Positions 36,452 to 45,528 of a stretch of 64,000 bases of DNA are shown piece after piece (positions within the stretch are counted from its first letter, which is position 1; each line of letters opens with the position of its first letter). Where the stretch lies: contig JADCRZ010000006.1 in assembly GCA_015069695.1 (NCBI GenBank), forward strand, positions 124,001 through 188,000. Reading direction: 5' to 3'. The notes below the pieces were generated by a model, which was not told the DNA's origin, made no database searches, and saw only the letters and a program-made list of their open reading frames with translations. Source of the stretch: Williamsia sp. Lineage in GTDB: Bacteria; Bacteroidota; Bacteroidia; Chitinophagales; Chitinophagaceae. The position numbers and the translations under genes are program-made.

Positions 36452-36632
36452 GAACAAGACTTCGGCCAACCCAATTGCAATCAAAATGGAAAAAAAAGCA
36501 ATAGAATGTTTACCTGATCTGAAAAAATGATTTGAAAAGCCAGCCACTTCGATCTATGGCGTGTTTATTGAAATACTTCCGCAAGCCCCGTCCTTTGTCT
36601 GCAATCAAACTTATCAATCACTAAAATAAAAG

Positions 36633-37484
36633 ATGAGAATCAGATCTGTCCTTTTCACTGCTTTCCTTGCTTTAACTTGTACCCTCTCAGCACAAAGTCA
36701 AAAAACAGATATTATGATATTGGGTTCGGATCATTTTACCCAAATCTATAATAGCAATAATCCCAATACAGATGTTTTGCTTCCCCAACGGCAAAAAGAG
36801 ATCAGGGAGTTCATATCGTCAGCCATCCGTTATAGGCCCGATATGATAATGGTTGAGGTCTTACCTGAAAACCAGCAAAAAATTGACAGTTTGTATACGC
36901 TCTATGTTGCAGACAAAATAAAACTGGAAAACTTAGAAGATGGCCGAAGCGAAGTATATCAGCTGGCCTTTCGCATGGCTAAGCAGCTGGGATTATCCAA
37001 AATCCATTGCGTGAATGCTCCTGGCGGAACTTCTCAGAGCATTTTGGACAATGGTGAGAACATTGCGTTGTATAAAGAAGAAGGGCTTGCTGTAAGAGCG
37101 ATAGTAGCGGAAAAGATGAAAGCGTTACAGGAAAACAACTTATCCCTGAAAGATTACCTCCTATTCTTAAACAAGCCCGGTACATATAACAAAGTTTACC
37201 GCTTGCGATACATCACACCTGCCAGGGTAACGAACGGGACATTCAAAAATCCGGACGCAATGGTGGACACTGCGTTTATTGATCCTAAATACATTGGGGC
37301 AGAACTAACATCAATCTATAAAAACAGGGACTATAAAATATATTCCAACATAGTTACCACGCAACTAAAAACAAAAAGCAAAAAGCTGCTTTTGATCATT
37401 GGCGCTGCTCATATCGGTTCGCTAAAAAGCATTTTCCGCGACGATGCCGATTACCAATTGATTGATCCCAAAAACTTTCTCTGA
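36633..37484 (+). CDS. DUF5694 (TraB-like) exported protein (cassette 15)
   Basis: 283 aa with a signal peptide (SVLFTAFLALTCTLSAQ). DUF5694 features: IMILGSDHFTQIYN at the mature N-terminus, RQKEIREFISSAIRYRPDMIMVE, and KKLLLIIGAAHIGSLKSIF near the C-terminus with the conserved GxxH. The fold is related to TraB/TIKI-type proteins. The function is unknown; it is probably periplasmic. Confidence 0.82.
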   Translation: MRIRSVLFTAFLALTCTLSAQSQKTDIMILGSDHFTQIYNSNNPNTDVLLPQRQKEIREFISSAIRYRPDMIMVEVLPENQQKIDSLYTLYVADKIKLENLEDGRSEVYQLAFRMAKQLGLSKIHCVNAPGGTSQSILDNGENIALYKEEGLAVRAIVAEKMKALQENNLSLKDYLLFLNKPGTYNKVYRLRYITPARVTNGTFKNPDAMVDTAFIDPKYIGAELTSIYKNRDYKIYSNIVTTQLKTKSKKLLLIIGAAHIGSLKSIFRDDADYQLIDPKNFL

Positions 37485-37563
37485 AAATAGCCGCATTCAG
37501 TAAGGGTTTGCTCCTCAACATCACTAACTTTATCGAATACCAAATTGAATGAGCTGGTATGGC

Positions 37564-37621
37564 ATGCATTTCATTTACCCCTTTCTCAACACTGCACACC
37601 AACAAATTCAAATCGGTATAA
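37564..37621 (-). repeat. 58-bp dispersed repeat, copy 2 (inverted)
   Basis: Read on minus, TTATACCGATTTGAATTTG then GGTGTGCAGTGTTGAGAA and ATGAAATGCAT, matching copy 1 (31779-31836) at about 50 of 58 positions. The two copies face each other across 5.7 kb of cassettes. Confidence 0.75.
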
Positions 37622-37649
37622 CTATGTTCAGAGGCTTGATGTTCCTTGC

Positions 37650-37693
37650 GTGCAGCCACAGCAGCAAGCTTTACAGTCGTTAGCTGCAATGGG
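37650..37693 (+). repeat. attC-like right half-site
   Basis: GCAGCAAGCTTTACAGTC leads to the R'-type core GTTAGCTGCAATGGG (37679-37693). The arm resembles AGCGTAAAG/AAGCTTTAC arms of other sites. Confidence 0.45.
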
Positions 37694-37737
37694 ATGCCAT
37701 CCCCTGCAAACCTGAAAGGCAATAAAAAACATATTGT

Positions 37738-38250
37738 ATGGACAATGAAGTTTATTTCTCTGAAAGACAAAAGTTCAAACAATGGTGGCTTTGGGTGATT
37801 CTATTAGGCATTAATGGACTACTGCTATTTGGCGTATTCAAGCAATTGATAGCTGGACAACAGTTTGGAGACAAACCAATGTCTAACATGGGGCTTTTGT
37901 TAATCGCAGGGTTATCCCTGTTACTGACAGCCTTATTTTATAATTTCCGCCTGGAGACACAGGTAAAGAAAGACGGCATTTACGTGAGATTCTTCCCCTT
38001 TCATTTATCCTATCATCGGTACACCTGGGAGAAAGTTTCCAGATCGTTTATACGGCAGTATAATCCCATTGGTGAGTACGGTGGCTGGGGTTTGCGCCTC
38101 GGACCTTCTGATACAGGGAAAGCATTGAATGTATCTGGCAACCAAGGCTTGCAACTTGAATTTACAAACAAGAAGAAATTGCTGATCGGAACCAACAAAC
38201 CGGCAGAGCTCGCAGAAACGCTTAACAAAATCGGACAACTTAAACCATAA
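37738..38250 (+). CDS. Small two-helix membrane protein of unknown function (cassette 16)
   Basis: 170 aa. After a charged start (YFSERQKFKQWW) come two transmembrane helices (about 17-37 and 53-70), then a cytoplasmic beta-rich domain (TQVKKDGIYVRFFPFHLSYHRYTWEKVS...YGGWGLRLG...KKKLLIGTNKPAELAETL). It resembles small bacterial PH-like/DUF6141-type proteins. The identification is from overall pattern only. Confidence 0.7.
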   Translation: MDNEVYFSERQKFKQWWLWVILLGINGLLLFGVFKQLIAGQQFGDKPMSNMGLLLIAGLSLLLTALFYNFRLETQVKKDGIYVRFFPFHLSYHRYTWEKVSRSFIRQYNPIGEYGGWGLRLGPSDTGKALNVSGNQGLQLEFTNKKKLLIGTNKPAELAETLNKIGQLKP

Positions 38251-38556
38251 AGAAAGAACCACATGGAACAACTTATTGAACAAACGGCATATAAGATGCG
38301 GCTTCAGCAGAATGCCGGTTGATCATGCTAAGCTATGTACTGGCAACAAGCCTTCTAGCAGGCAGCCCCATTTTATCCTTTTTTGATCCCGTAACGCCCT
38401 CGAAGATGAAATTATTCACCCTTGTTTCTTTGCTTCTGTTTTCTTTTTCTCTACTTCCGATTCTCTGAAGCTGCCCAAAAAAGAAATCTATTCAGGCCAA
38501 CCTGGAGAAAACCGAACTATCCGGCTACTACCAACAAGATCAATCCCTGAAGCGAC
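38251..38556. other. Inter-cassette stretch with gene remnants
   Basis: 306 bp. ACGGCAT...ATGCCGGT (38283-38322) forms a hairpin that may be part of a recombination site. A short signal-peptide-like ORF (KLFTLVSLLLFSFSLLPI, about 38406-38468) stops early and looks like the 5' end of a lost exported-protein gene. Confidence 0.4.
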
Positions 38557-39108
38557 ATGAAATTATTTTCTTTGTTTAGAAAGAAAACAAAAACCTTTCC
38601 TTATAAATGCTCCTGTTGCGGGAAAATTTATGACACAGCGCCTCTTTGTTTCGGCACAGATTTTCCTGATTATTACTTATCCATTCCACCACAAGAAAGA
38701 GAACAGCGCATAGAATTACAACAAAGCCTTTGCGTGGTGGACAAAGAACAATTCTTCCATAGGGGAAGATTAACGATATCTGTCATTAACAACGCTGAGA
38801 ATTTAATTTTTGACGTTTGGACCTCAATAAGCAAGAAAAATTTCGAGACCAGAGTTAACCTATGGGAAGATCCTCTCCGAACCGATCATGAACCTTATTT
38901 CGGCTGGTTGCAGACGATTGTTCCAGCATATGGGAACACATTAAATATCAAGACCATTGCGACTGAGCAAAGCGTGGGACTGATACCGGAGATCCGGATC
39001 ATTGAGGAAGGTCATCAACTGAAAGTTGATCAGGATAACGGAATTACTTATGAAAGGGCATTGGAAATTGTTGATAAGATATTACAAGATCAACATCAAA
39101 AGAATTAG
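38557..39108 (+). CDS. DUF2199 protein (cassette 17)
   Basis: 183 aa. DUF2199 signatures: YKCSCCGKIYDTAPLCFGTDFPDYYLSIP with a CxxC pair, LCVVDKEQFFHRGRLTISV, FDVWTSISKKNF, EPYFGWLQTIVPAYGNTLNIKT, and VDQDNGITYERALEIV. Function unknown; members are often near toxin or immunity genes. It is the last AT-rich + strand gene before the glycan-degradation genes and marks the right end of the array as I see it. Confidence 0.88.
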   Translation: MKLFSLFRKKTKTFPYKCSCCGKIYDTAPLCFGTDFPDYYLSIPPQEREQRIELQQSLCVVDKEQFFHRGRLTISVINNAENLIFDVWTSISKKNFETRVNLWEDPLRTDHEPYFGWLQTIVPAYGNTLNIKTIATEQSVGLIPEIRIIEEGHQLKVDQDNGITYERALEIVDKILQDQHQKN

Positions 39109-39266
39109 GGTGATCAAACATGTGCAGAAGGGCGGTTGCTCATTTCTGTCAGCTTTTGTTGTTAACTTCATCCTTGGTTTTCAATTATCTTCAGTTCTGT
39201 GCCGGGCATTTTGCAGCCCCAGCACAACAACAAGCGTCGACCACGTCTTGACAGCAACGACAAACC

Positions 39267-40313
39267 ATGAAAATACTTACGGTACTCCTTTTAACAGCAC
39301 TTCTTCAAACAGGCTTTGCGCAACCTGCACCCACCAATGGAAAGAATGTCTGGATGCTGACTTATTTCCGGCAGCGCTATCCTACACGGATCGAAATTGA
39401 TGCAAAAGGGAATACGGTTGAAGTGCCTTTGCCGGATCCGATGCTGATTGAAAAGTTGCACATTGCCTTGTCAACAGATGGACGCCACTGGACCCCTTTA
39501 AACGACAACAACCCTGTATGGGAGCAGCGCATCCGTGATCCTTATGTCCGCCGCGGACCGGATGGACTTTGGCGGGTATTGTCAACAGGCGGAGGAAGAA
39601 GGGAAGACCGGGCAAAGGTTGGCCCCAGCTGTCTTTATGCCACATCCAAAGACCTGGTTCACTGGCAGGTGGAAGGCTCTTTGCCCCTGATGAAAGAGGC
39701 CAGGAACGACTCGGGCGCCTTCGCCGGAAATATCTGGGCACCCGAATGGTTTTACGACAATAAAACGGGTGACTATGTCTTACTCTGGTCTTCATCGTTT
39801 AAAGATGCAGGCTGGAAAGAAAGCCGGCTCTGGTACAGCAGGACGCGGGACTGGAAAACATTCACCCCCGCAAAAGTCCTTTTTGCTCCGCCTTACTCTG
39901 CCATAGACGGAACGCTGCTGGAATACAAAGGAACCTATTACCTTTTTCACAAAGAAGAGGAATTTGGTGTCAGGAACGGCGAAAGAAGAGCCATCCGGGT
40001 AGCCACATCCAGGCACCTCGAAGGCCCTTACAGCATTGTTGAAGGCAATTTGAACAAGGGACAGATTGTACCAGTGATCACGGAAGGCCCGACTGCCATA
40101 AAAGACCCGGTCAAACCAGGCTGGTTGCTGCTCTATGATTATTGCATGACCGACCGCTTTGGTGCTTCTTACTCACCGGACCTGGTTCACTGGTCGGTTG
40201 AAGACGATGTAAGTTTTCCTCCTGAAGCCCGGCATGGTTGTATTTCACTGATAACAGCAGCGGAAGCCGAAACACTCAGGAAAGCTTATCCGAGCAAAGC
40301 CGGAGACAAGTAA
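39267..40313 (+). CDS. GH43-like glycosidase (five-bladed propeller), exported
   Basis: 348 aa with a signal peptide (ILTVLLLTALLQTGFAQ). The propeller pattern of GH43-like enzymes is clear: LSTDGRHWTPL, IRDPYVRRGPDGLWRVLSTGG with a likely catalytic Asp91, FAGNIWAPEWFYDNKTGDYVLLWSSS, PPYSAIDGTLLEYKGTYYLFHKEEE, and VITEGPTAIKDP with a likely acid Glu. Such enzymes act on arabinose- or xylose-containing side chains. GC content and codon use are like the host genes, so it lies outside the cassette array. It is convergent with the next GH43 gene. Confidence 0.82.
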   Translation: MKILTVLLLTALLQTGFAQPAPTNGKNVWMLTYFRQRYPTRIEIDAKGNTVEVPLPDPMLIEKLHIALSTDGRHWTPLNDNNPVWEQRIRDPYVRRGPDGLWRVLSTGGGRREDRAKVGPSCLYATSKDLVHWQVEGSLPLMKEARNDSGAFAGNIWAPEWFYDNKTGDYVLLWSSSFKDAGWKESRLWYSRTRDWKTFTPAKVLFAPPYSAIDGTLLEYKGTYYLFHKEEEFGVRNGERRAIRVATSRHLEGPYSIVEGNLNKGQIVPVITEGPTAIKDPVKPGWLLLYDYCMTDRFGASYSPDLVHWSVEDDVSFPPEARHGCISLITAAEAETLRKAYPSKAGDK

Positions 40314-40436
40314 CAGGTCAACAAGAGCAGCAAGCAGATAGCTTTGCCGCGTCCAATGAATCCTATACAGCATGCAAACTGTACCTGCATAATCAGGATG
40401 ATAAAGGAACACCCATAAAAATGCGGCTAAAAATAC

Positions 40437-42062
40437 CTACCGGTAAGCTATTTCAAAAAAGCTGAAAACCGCCTCTTCCTTTTCTGTGCCCAGCAGGATC
40501 AAACCCGGCCGCGGGCTCCGGTCCCAGGGTGGTAGAAAACTGCCGTTGTAATAATGGGCACCGGCAGATAATTCTTTCCACCTGTTTCCATCTTCGCTCC
40601 AATAGAACCGGCACCGGGAGCCTTTCTCAACCTCTATCTTAAGCTGTACCGGTTTGCTTCCCCCTACTTTTTCTTCCTTTACAACCGAGCGCTTGTCTTT
40701 CTTTACTTCCCATACCTGCACAACATCATCCTTTACACCCATACCCACCGCCTGCCCGGCATCTCCATAGAGCACCAATCCCTTCAGGGCCGCGTTGCGG
40801 TTGGCTACTTCTGTTTTGATATCATAATGACCGGTGACCGGACGAACAGTGACAGCGGTTCCGGACGGGTTATCTGCACTTGCCTGACCGGATAAATATA
40901 AGCTGCCCGCCTTTAATTCAGTATGGGGTTGCGCATGGCGGAAATCCCACTGCCAGGCAGAAGATAATGGAGCCGATGAAAAATCGTCCCGGAAACTTTT
41001 TACCATTTCACCCGTTGATTCAACAGGATAGAGAAAGGGCCAACCGGTTTTTACATTCCAATCCACTTTAGCCAACATACCCTGCCTTCCGGTATACACA
41101 TCATCTGTTTTGCTGTAAGCATGATAGAGATAAAAATCTTTTCCTTCCTGAGAGCTTACAAGGGTGCCATGCCCCGTGCATTTCCACTCATCTGTTCCGG
41201 TGAGCAGCGGGTTGTTCTCAAACTTTGTATAAGGGCCCTGCAGGGCTGCAGACTTTGCGACTTCAACCTTGTAACTGCACCCCGTTCCGCAACAATTGCC
41301 TACCGAATAGAACAGGTAATAATAGGCGCCCCTCTTCACCAGGCATTGGCCTTCCAGTCCCTTTTTTTCATCATCCCGCAACAAGGAAAACGGCTCTCCT
41401 TCCAATTTAAAACCGTCATCGGAAAGCCTGCTGCCCAGTATCTCAATCGGCCGCTGGTCCAGTCCGTAAGCCTTCCAGGTGATGTACAATTTTCCCTTCT
41501 CCTCAATTACAAACGGATCAATGGCTTCCTTCCCAAACTCCAGCAAGATACCGTGATCGGTAAAGCCCTTGGACGGGTCCTTGGCAGTAGCCACACCAAT
41601 ACAGGAAATGCCATCCTTTTTTTTGCGGGCTACGTAATACACATAGTAGGTTCCTTTCCAGTAAAAAAGCTCCGGTGCCCAGAAGGAGGCCGCGGCCCAG
41701 GAAGGCGTTTGCTTGAATACATAACCTGTTTGCTTCCAGTGCAACAGATCGGTAGATTGAAACAGCGGAAAATGGGGTGCCCATTCTGATGAAGTTCCTG
41801 TGGCATAATAAATTTTACCGCTTCTGATGACAGAAGGATCAGCAAAGTCGCCGGGGATCACCGGGTTTTCTTTTCGCTGGCTGCTGTCTGTTCTATCGAC
41901 AAAGCCTGTGCTTTTCTGCCGGGAAGGATGGGTGGCACTTTTTTCCGGAAAGGATGTGCTCCTGACAAATGAAACAGAAAAGAAAAGGAAGAACAAGCCC
42001 AGCAAATAAACCGGCCAGCCTGGTTGGTGATTTTTCTTGTTGCTTGAAAGTATCCGTATCAT
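40437..42062 (-). CDS. GH43-family glycosidase with C-terminal beta-sandwich, exported
   Basis: 541 aa with an N-terminal membrane/signal segment (YLLGLFFLFFSVSF). The GH43 catalytic triad can be placed: Asp75 in GDFADPSVI (base), Asp182 in EAIDPFVI (pKa modulator), Glu237 in GLEGQCLV (acid). The C-terminal 180 residues (FRDDFSSAPLSSAWQWDFRH and onwards) form a concanavalin-like domain as in GH43_C2 enzymes. Expected activity is alpha-L-arabinofuranosidase or beta-xylosidase, not separable by eye. It is 65 bp downstream of the DUF4385 gene on the same strand. Confidence 0.9.
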   Translation of the reverse strand: MIRILSSNKKNHQPGWPVYLLGLFFLFFSVSFVRSTSFPEKSATHPSRQKSTGFVDRTDSSQRKENPVIPGDFADPSVIRSGKIYYATGTSSEWAPHFPLFQSTDLLHWKQTGYVFKQTPSWAAASFWAPELFYWKGTYYVYYVARKKKDGISCIGVATAKDPSKGFTDHGILLEFGKEAIDPFVIEEKGKLYITWKAYGLDQRPIEILGSRLSDDGFKLEGEPFSLLRDDEKKGLEGQCLVKRGAYYYLFYSVGNCCGTGCSYKVEVAKSAALQGPYTKFENNPLLTGTDEWKCTGHGTLVSSQEGKDFYLYHAYSKTDDVYTGRQGMLAKVDWNVKTGWPFLYPVESTGEMVKSFRDDFSSAPLSSAWQWDFRHAQPHTELKAGSLYLSGQASADNPSGTAVTVRPVTGHYDIKTEVANRNAALKGLVLYGDAGQAVGMGVKDDVVQVWEVKKDKRSVVKEEKVGGSKPVQLKIEVEKGSRCRFYWSEDGNRWKELSAGAHYYNGSFLPPWDRSPRPGLILLGTEKEEAVFSFFEIAYR

Positions 42063-42127
42063 ATTAGTTTACCTGGTTTGCTTTTAACCTGAAGCAGTCT
42101 ATAAAACCGCGTTGATCCATCAGCCAG

Positions 42128-42685
42128 TCAGCCCTTTTCTTTTTTCCAGTTGATCTTGGCAGCCTTATAAGTTTCGTTTGCCTCTGCCAGTTTCCATTTT
42201 TCATAAAACACAGAAGCCGCTTTTGCCTTTTCAGTTTCACCGGTGCCCCTGTCAAGCTGTTTGTAATCATGGTCCTTGTCGTACTTTTTGCCGCCTTTGT
42301 AATTGGCGTACCGCCGGGCACGTGTGTATCCCATCTGCAAAAACTTGCGGGCCATATCTGCGCCTACAAATTCATCCTGCTCCACATAATCTAAAAATTG
42401 CCGGTAAATTGTTTCACTGCTTTTCCGGGCAATCTCTTCTGTTTTAAAGCGCCAGTGCCGGCCTATCTCTGATTTATAGGGCTCGCATATCAAAACACCT
42501 TGTTCGCCTTTTCCAACCAGATACAATTCAGGATGTTTCCGGTAGTCTGTATCGGGTTTCCAGGCATACGCCGGCTTATTGAAGTTTATGTAAGATGGCT
42601 TTCTGTTCAATTGGCTGTCAGAAAATGTTATGGATGGCGCTATCGAAATCATCCTGGTACAAATGTATAGCGTCATCACCAACAT
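42128..42685 (-). CDS. DUF4385 protein
   Basis: 185 aa in the longest frame; the ATG at 42652 (MISIAPS) with a nearby AGG is also plausible. DUF4385 is recognised by DTDYRKHPELYLVGKGEQGVLICEPYKSEIGRHWRFKT, EFVGADMARKFLQMGYTRARRYANYKGGKKYD and KAKAASVFYEKWK. The family is widespread but its function is unknown. No link to the adjacent glycosidase is evident except co-direction. Confidence 0.88.
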   Translation of the reverse strand: MLVMTLYICTRMISIAPSITFSDSQLNRKPSYINFNKPAYAWKPDTDYRKHPELYLVGKGEQGVLICEPYKSEIGRHWRFKTEEIARKSSETIYRQFLDYVEQDEFVGADMARKFLQMGYTRARRYANYKGGKKYDKDHDYKQLDRGTGETEKAKAASVFYEKWKLAEANETYKAAKINWKKEKG

Positions 42686-43314
42686 TCATCAACCCTTTGC
42701 ACTCCTGACAGGCAGTTTTATCAACATCATTCATGCTGACCACCATAGTTTTGATTGATGGGATAGAATAACAACCTGAAAAATTATTTCAGGCAAAGCC
42801 GGTAACCCTTCTTGGTGTTTGGGAATGAATAATACCATGCTTCTAAATTCAATTTGATATAAAACTGTCCGGTTCCGGCTACAGGAAACCGGTTGCCCAT
42901 CGGCGTTGTAGCGGATAAAAGGGATGTCAGGAAGGTAGATAGATGGCACGCAATCAGGCAAAGAAGTCTGCGTCGCCTGTGGGTGCACTTAGCTGCCGGT
43001 TCTGGATGCATTCACCGGCCGATTGGCAGATGGCCATTCTGTATGGATCTACCTGCTTGCCAGCCATACAGCAGCCTGAAGGTATGGAGAGGGAGCGCCG
43101 CGCCTGCCCGCAATCTTCATCCGGGTGCATCTGCCGGGTCGAAGTATCAGGGTTTCCTGGTGTTTGTGCTGCGAAGACTGCATCTGATTGGAACGATTTC
43201 AAGATCAATTTCATGATTGAACGTTTTACATGCGGTGAATGAAATGAAGTAACCTCTTTCCATACATGACCCCGCATACCAAGCTGAAAGTCGGCCAGAA
43301 TCTGTTAAAACTCT
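42686..43314. other. Stretch without an intact gene, possible frameshifted remnant
   Basis: About 630 bp. On minus, one frame reads DCVPSIYLPDIPFIRYNADG near 42900-42960 and another continues FPVAGTGQFYIKLNLEAWYY to a stop at 42784, which looks like the decayed end of a gene broken by a frameshift. Overlapping + strand ORFs look like noise. Confidence 0.35.
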
Positions 43315-43344
43315 CTAAAAAACACGCTATTCCTGTCAGCGTGT
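43315..43344 (-). terminator. Rho-independent terminator of the propeller lipoprotein gene
   Basis: On minus, ACACGCT and AGCGTGT pair across a 9-nt loop and are followed by TTTTTT. The stem overlaps the last codons of the gene ending at 43336. Confidence 0.75.
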
Positions 43345-44331
43345 GGCCGGATAGTAAGCAAACAGTCCGCCGTACATGGTTCCGATCCAGATCCGCCCTT
43401 TGCTATCGCGCGCCATGGCAGCAACCGGCGAATCTGTTCCGGGCAACTTAACCAGCGGCGATTCTTTGCTTCCATACCTGCACAAAGTCCTGCCGCCCAC
43501 CCATATATTGTCACCATCAATCAATACAGCTTTAAAGCCGGATGCGTTTTCCGGGCGGGGCAGCTCTTCCCAACCGGGTCCGTTCAGCCGCAGCACCGAT
43601 TTTACTACAGTACCTGCCAGCGCTACTACCGGTGCATTTGCTTTATCCACTGCCAAGCCGTAGGGGAATGCAGAAGCATATCCCATATCGTGCAGCTGGT
43701 AAGTGGTCCATTGACCATTGTAATATTTCTTTATCATACCTCTGAACGCAAAGTCGTTGAAAGCGCCTACCCAAAGTGCGCCCTGCTGATCGGCCGCCAT
43801 CGACAAGATCACACCAGTCGTGTATACCTGCTGCCACTGGCCATTGCCATCTATTCTTGCCAGTCCTTCACCGGTGCCTACCCATGTCACCTTGTTCCGT
43901 GAATCGTAAGCAATGCAGGTGATGGCATTATCAGGGAGCAAACTGTTTGCAGCGGTGAAAACTGACCAGCTATTACCCGTGTACCTCACCAATCCGGCTG
44001 CGGTTCCGGCCCATACCGTACCGTTCCCTTCTACAGCCACTGCCGTAATATAAGGATCCGGAATGGAAGAATTAGCTGGTGTGAATACCGTAAAATTGCT
44101 GCCGCTCATGCGTACCAGTCCTTTTGATGTGGCCAGCCACTTTACATCATTCCGGTCAATGACAAGGGCATTGATCTGGTCATCGGGCAGGAGGGAGTTG
44201 GCTGTGGTGAAGGATGCCCATTCCGGAACAGGTTCCATGGAGCCACCCGGCTTGTCACCTGAATTTTGGCGATCTTTTTTACAGGCAGCAAACAGCACAG
44301 ACACAAGCAGCAGTATTTTCATCAAGTTCAT
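43336..44331 (-). CDS. Lipoprotein with two-component-regulator-type propeller repeats
   Basis: 331 aa. Lipobox LLLVSVLFAAC followed by KK. Repeats of the Reg_prop type occur about every 45 residues: NALVIDRNDVKWLATSKGLVR, VAVEGNGTVWAGTAAGLVRY, IAYDSRNKVTWVGTGEGLARI, MARDSKGRIWIGTMYGGLF. They build a beta-propeller as in the sensor part of hybrid two-component systems, but no kinase domain follows. It is probably an outer-membrane or periplasmic binding or scaffold protein. A strong terminator ends it. Confidence 0.85.
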   Translation of the reverse strand: MNLMKILLLVSVLFAACKKDRQNSGDKPGGSMEPVPEWASFTTANSLLPDDQINALVIDRNDVKWLATSKGLVRMSGSNFTVFTPANSSIPDPYITAVAVEGNGTVWAGTAAGLVRYTGNSWSVFTAANSLLPDNAITCIAYDSRNKVTWVGTGEGLARIDGNGQWQQVYTTGVILSMAADQQGALWVGAFNDFAFRGMIKKYYNGQWTTYQLHDMGYASAFPYGLAVDKANAPVVALAGTVVKSVLRLNGPGWEELPRPENASGFKAVLIDGDNIWVGGRTLCRYGSKESPLVKLPGTDSPVAAMARDSKGRIWIGTMYGGLFAYYPATR

Positions 44332-44663
44332 GAGAGAAGATTATAAGGGTTTATTTTAATCGTCGTTGATCAGCAGGTTGCAGTAGAGATAAGTTCTTGC
44401 CACATACCTGCTCTTGACAAAATTGTTGATATTGTCTGTTCAGCGGCTATGACGATCAAAGAAACAAACAGGTTACACCACCAGACCAGGCAAACCTTGC
44501 AACAACAAAACAAACAGAGTCCTGATATAATTCTTCACCTCTATCTTACCAATGGTTGTTTGCCGGCAGCCATTTATTAAACCGATTCTCTCCACCCTTG
44601 TTTGCAGCTGCACCTTTGATCTTCATCAAAAAACAAATAACCCCCTAAAAACCCTACCAAAAA
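44332..44663. other. Divergent upstream region of two lipoprotein genes
   Basis: 332 bp between the minus propeller gene and the + lipoprotein gene; it must hold promoters for both. I found no clear TANNTTTG pair or operator. Confidence 0.4.
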
Positions 44664-45512
44664 ATGAAACCGTTCACAAACATGCTTGTCGCAGCTACAA
44701 GCATCACCTTTACCCTTGCCATGAGCGCATGCAAAAAAGAGATGGCACAGCCAAACATCCCGGCCAACCTGGCGGCAGAAAATACCCTCTCTCCTGCCGC
44801 CAGCCTGCAACGGGCAGGCAACCAGGTCCTGCTATCGAAAGAAGGCAATAAAACCCTTTCCTACTACGCAGACAATCGCCTGGCGTCTGTCGACTACGGA
44901 AACGGCAACGTCAAGAAATACACGTATTCATCCCAGTTTGCCCTGGTTATTGCAGATCAAACATACAACGGTGTAAAAGCACAGCAGATCACGTATTTCC
45001 TGGATGCTTCAGGCAAGGCAAATAAGATGAAGCTAAAAGGATATGACAACAACGGCAACGCCCTGTTTGAAGGCGAGTATGAATTCACTTACCTGAACGG
45101 AAAGCTGGCAGAGCAGAAGGCTACCAAAGGTTTTACGGATACCTACAAATTCCTGTACGGCAACGACGGAAGGCTGAAATGGATTGAATTCTACAATACA
45201 AACGGACTGGCAAAGAAGACAAGGTATTTTTATCAGGACTACGCATTGCATCCTGAGATCGCCGACAAAATACAATCCAATCCCCGGGAAGCCTGGCTCG
45301 ATGAATACCTGAAAATATTCGGCAGCTTTTCAACCGACCTGGTCATGATGAACGATGTGTATGTTTATAAGAACGGCAATCTAAACACCCTCGACACATA
45401 TCAATTCCATTACCAGCTCGACAACGGATATGTAAAAAAACGCGAAAAAACAAAGTACGGCGCTATCCAGAACATTCTTGAAACAATCAACTATTCTTAT
45501 ATAACACGCTAA
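44664..45512 (+). CDS. Lipoprotein, DUF4595-like with YD-type repeats
   Basis: 282 aa. Signal peptide with lipobox AMSAC followed by KK. The mature part is beta-rich with repeating tyrosine motifs (LSYYADNRLASVDYGNGNVKKYTYSS, YDNNGNALFEGEYEFTYLNGKL, YKFLYGNDGRLKWIEFYN). They resemble DUF4595 and distantly RHS/YD repeats, common in Bacteroidota surface lipoproteins of unknown role. It is followed by a strong terminator, so it is monocistronic. Confidence 0.78.
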   Translation: MKPFTNMLVAATSITFTLAMSACKKEMAQPNIPANLAAENTLSPAASLQRAGNQVLLSKEGNKTLSYYADNRLASVDYGNGNVKKYTYSSQFALVIADQTYNGVKAQQITYFLDASGKANKMKLKGYDNNGNALFEGEYEFTYLNGKLAEQKATKGFTDTYKFLYGNDGRLKWIEFYNTNGLAKKTRYFYQDYALHPEIADKIQSNPREAWLDEYLKIFGSFSTDLVMMNDVYVYKNGNLNTLDTYQFHYQLDNGYVKKREKTKYGAIQNILETINYSYITR

Positions 45513-45528
45513 TTCTGAAGCCCCTTTT

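Larger units (their letters stand above)
19711..39108 (+). mobile_element. Candidate integron-like gene-cassette array without visible integrase
   Basis: About 20 small genes are all on + and mostly unrelated. They are more AT-rich than the flanks and are separated by long imperfect palindromes of attC type. Four cassettes show 8-9 of 9 complementary bases between the half-site at their 5' end and the half-site at their 3' end: 19733-19741 with 20618-20625 plus the next exon base at 22471, 22590-22598 with 23087-23095, 23282-23290 with 24059-24067, and 24251-24259 with 25230-25238. A fifth (25517-25525 with 26337-26346) is nearly so. That is the covariation expected from circularised cassettes. 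A group II intron interrupts one site. No integrase gene is seen in the window. Boundaries are the first half-site and the end of the last AT-rich + gene. Confidence 0.65.

Noticed and set aside
19711-39108. CRISPR array explanation for the recurring repeats
   Set aside because: Repeats are long, imperfect, palindromic and separated by genes; no short regular spacers and no cas genes.
41121-41789. 222-codon + strand ORF opposite the GH43 gene
   Set aside because: Antisense shadow; the minus strand has a full GH43 triad.
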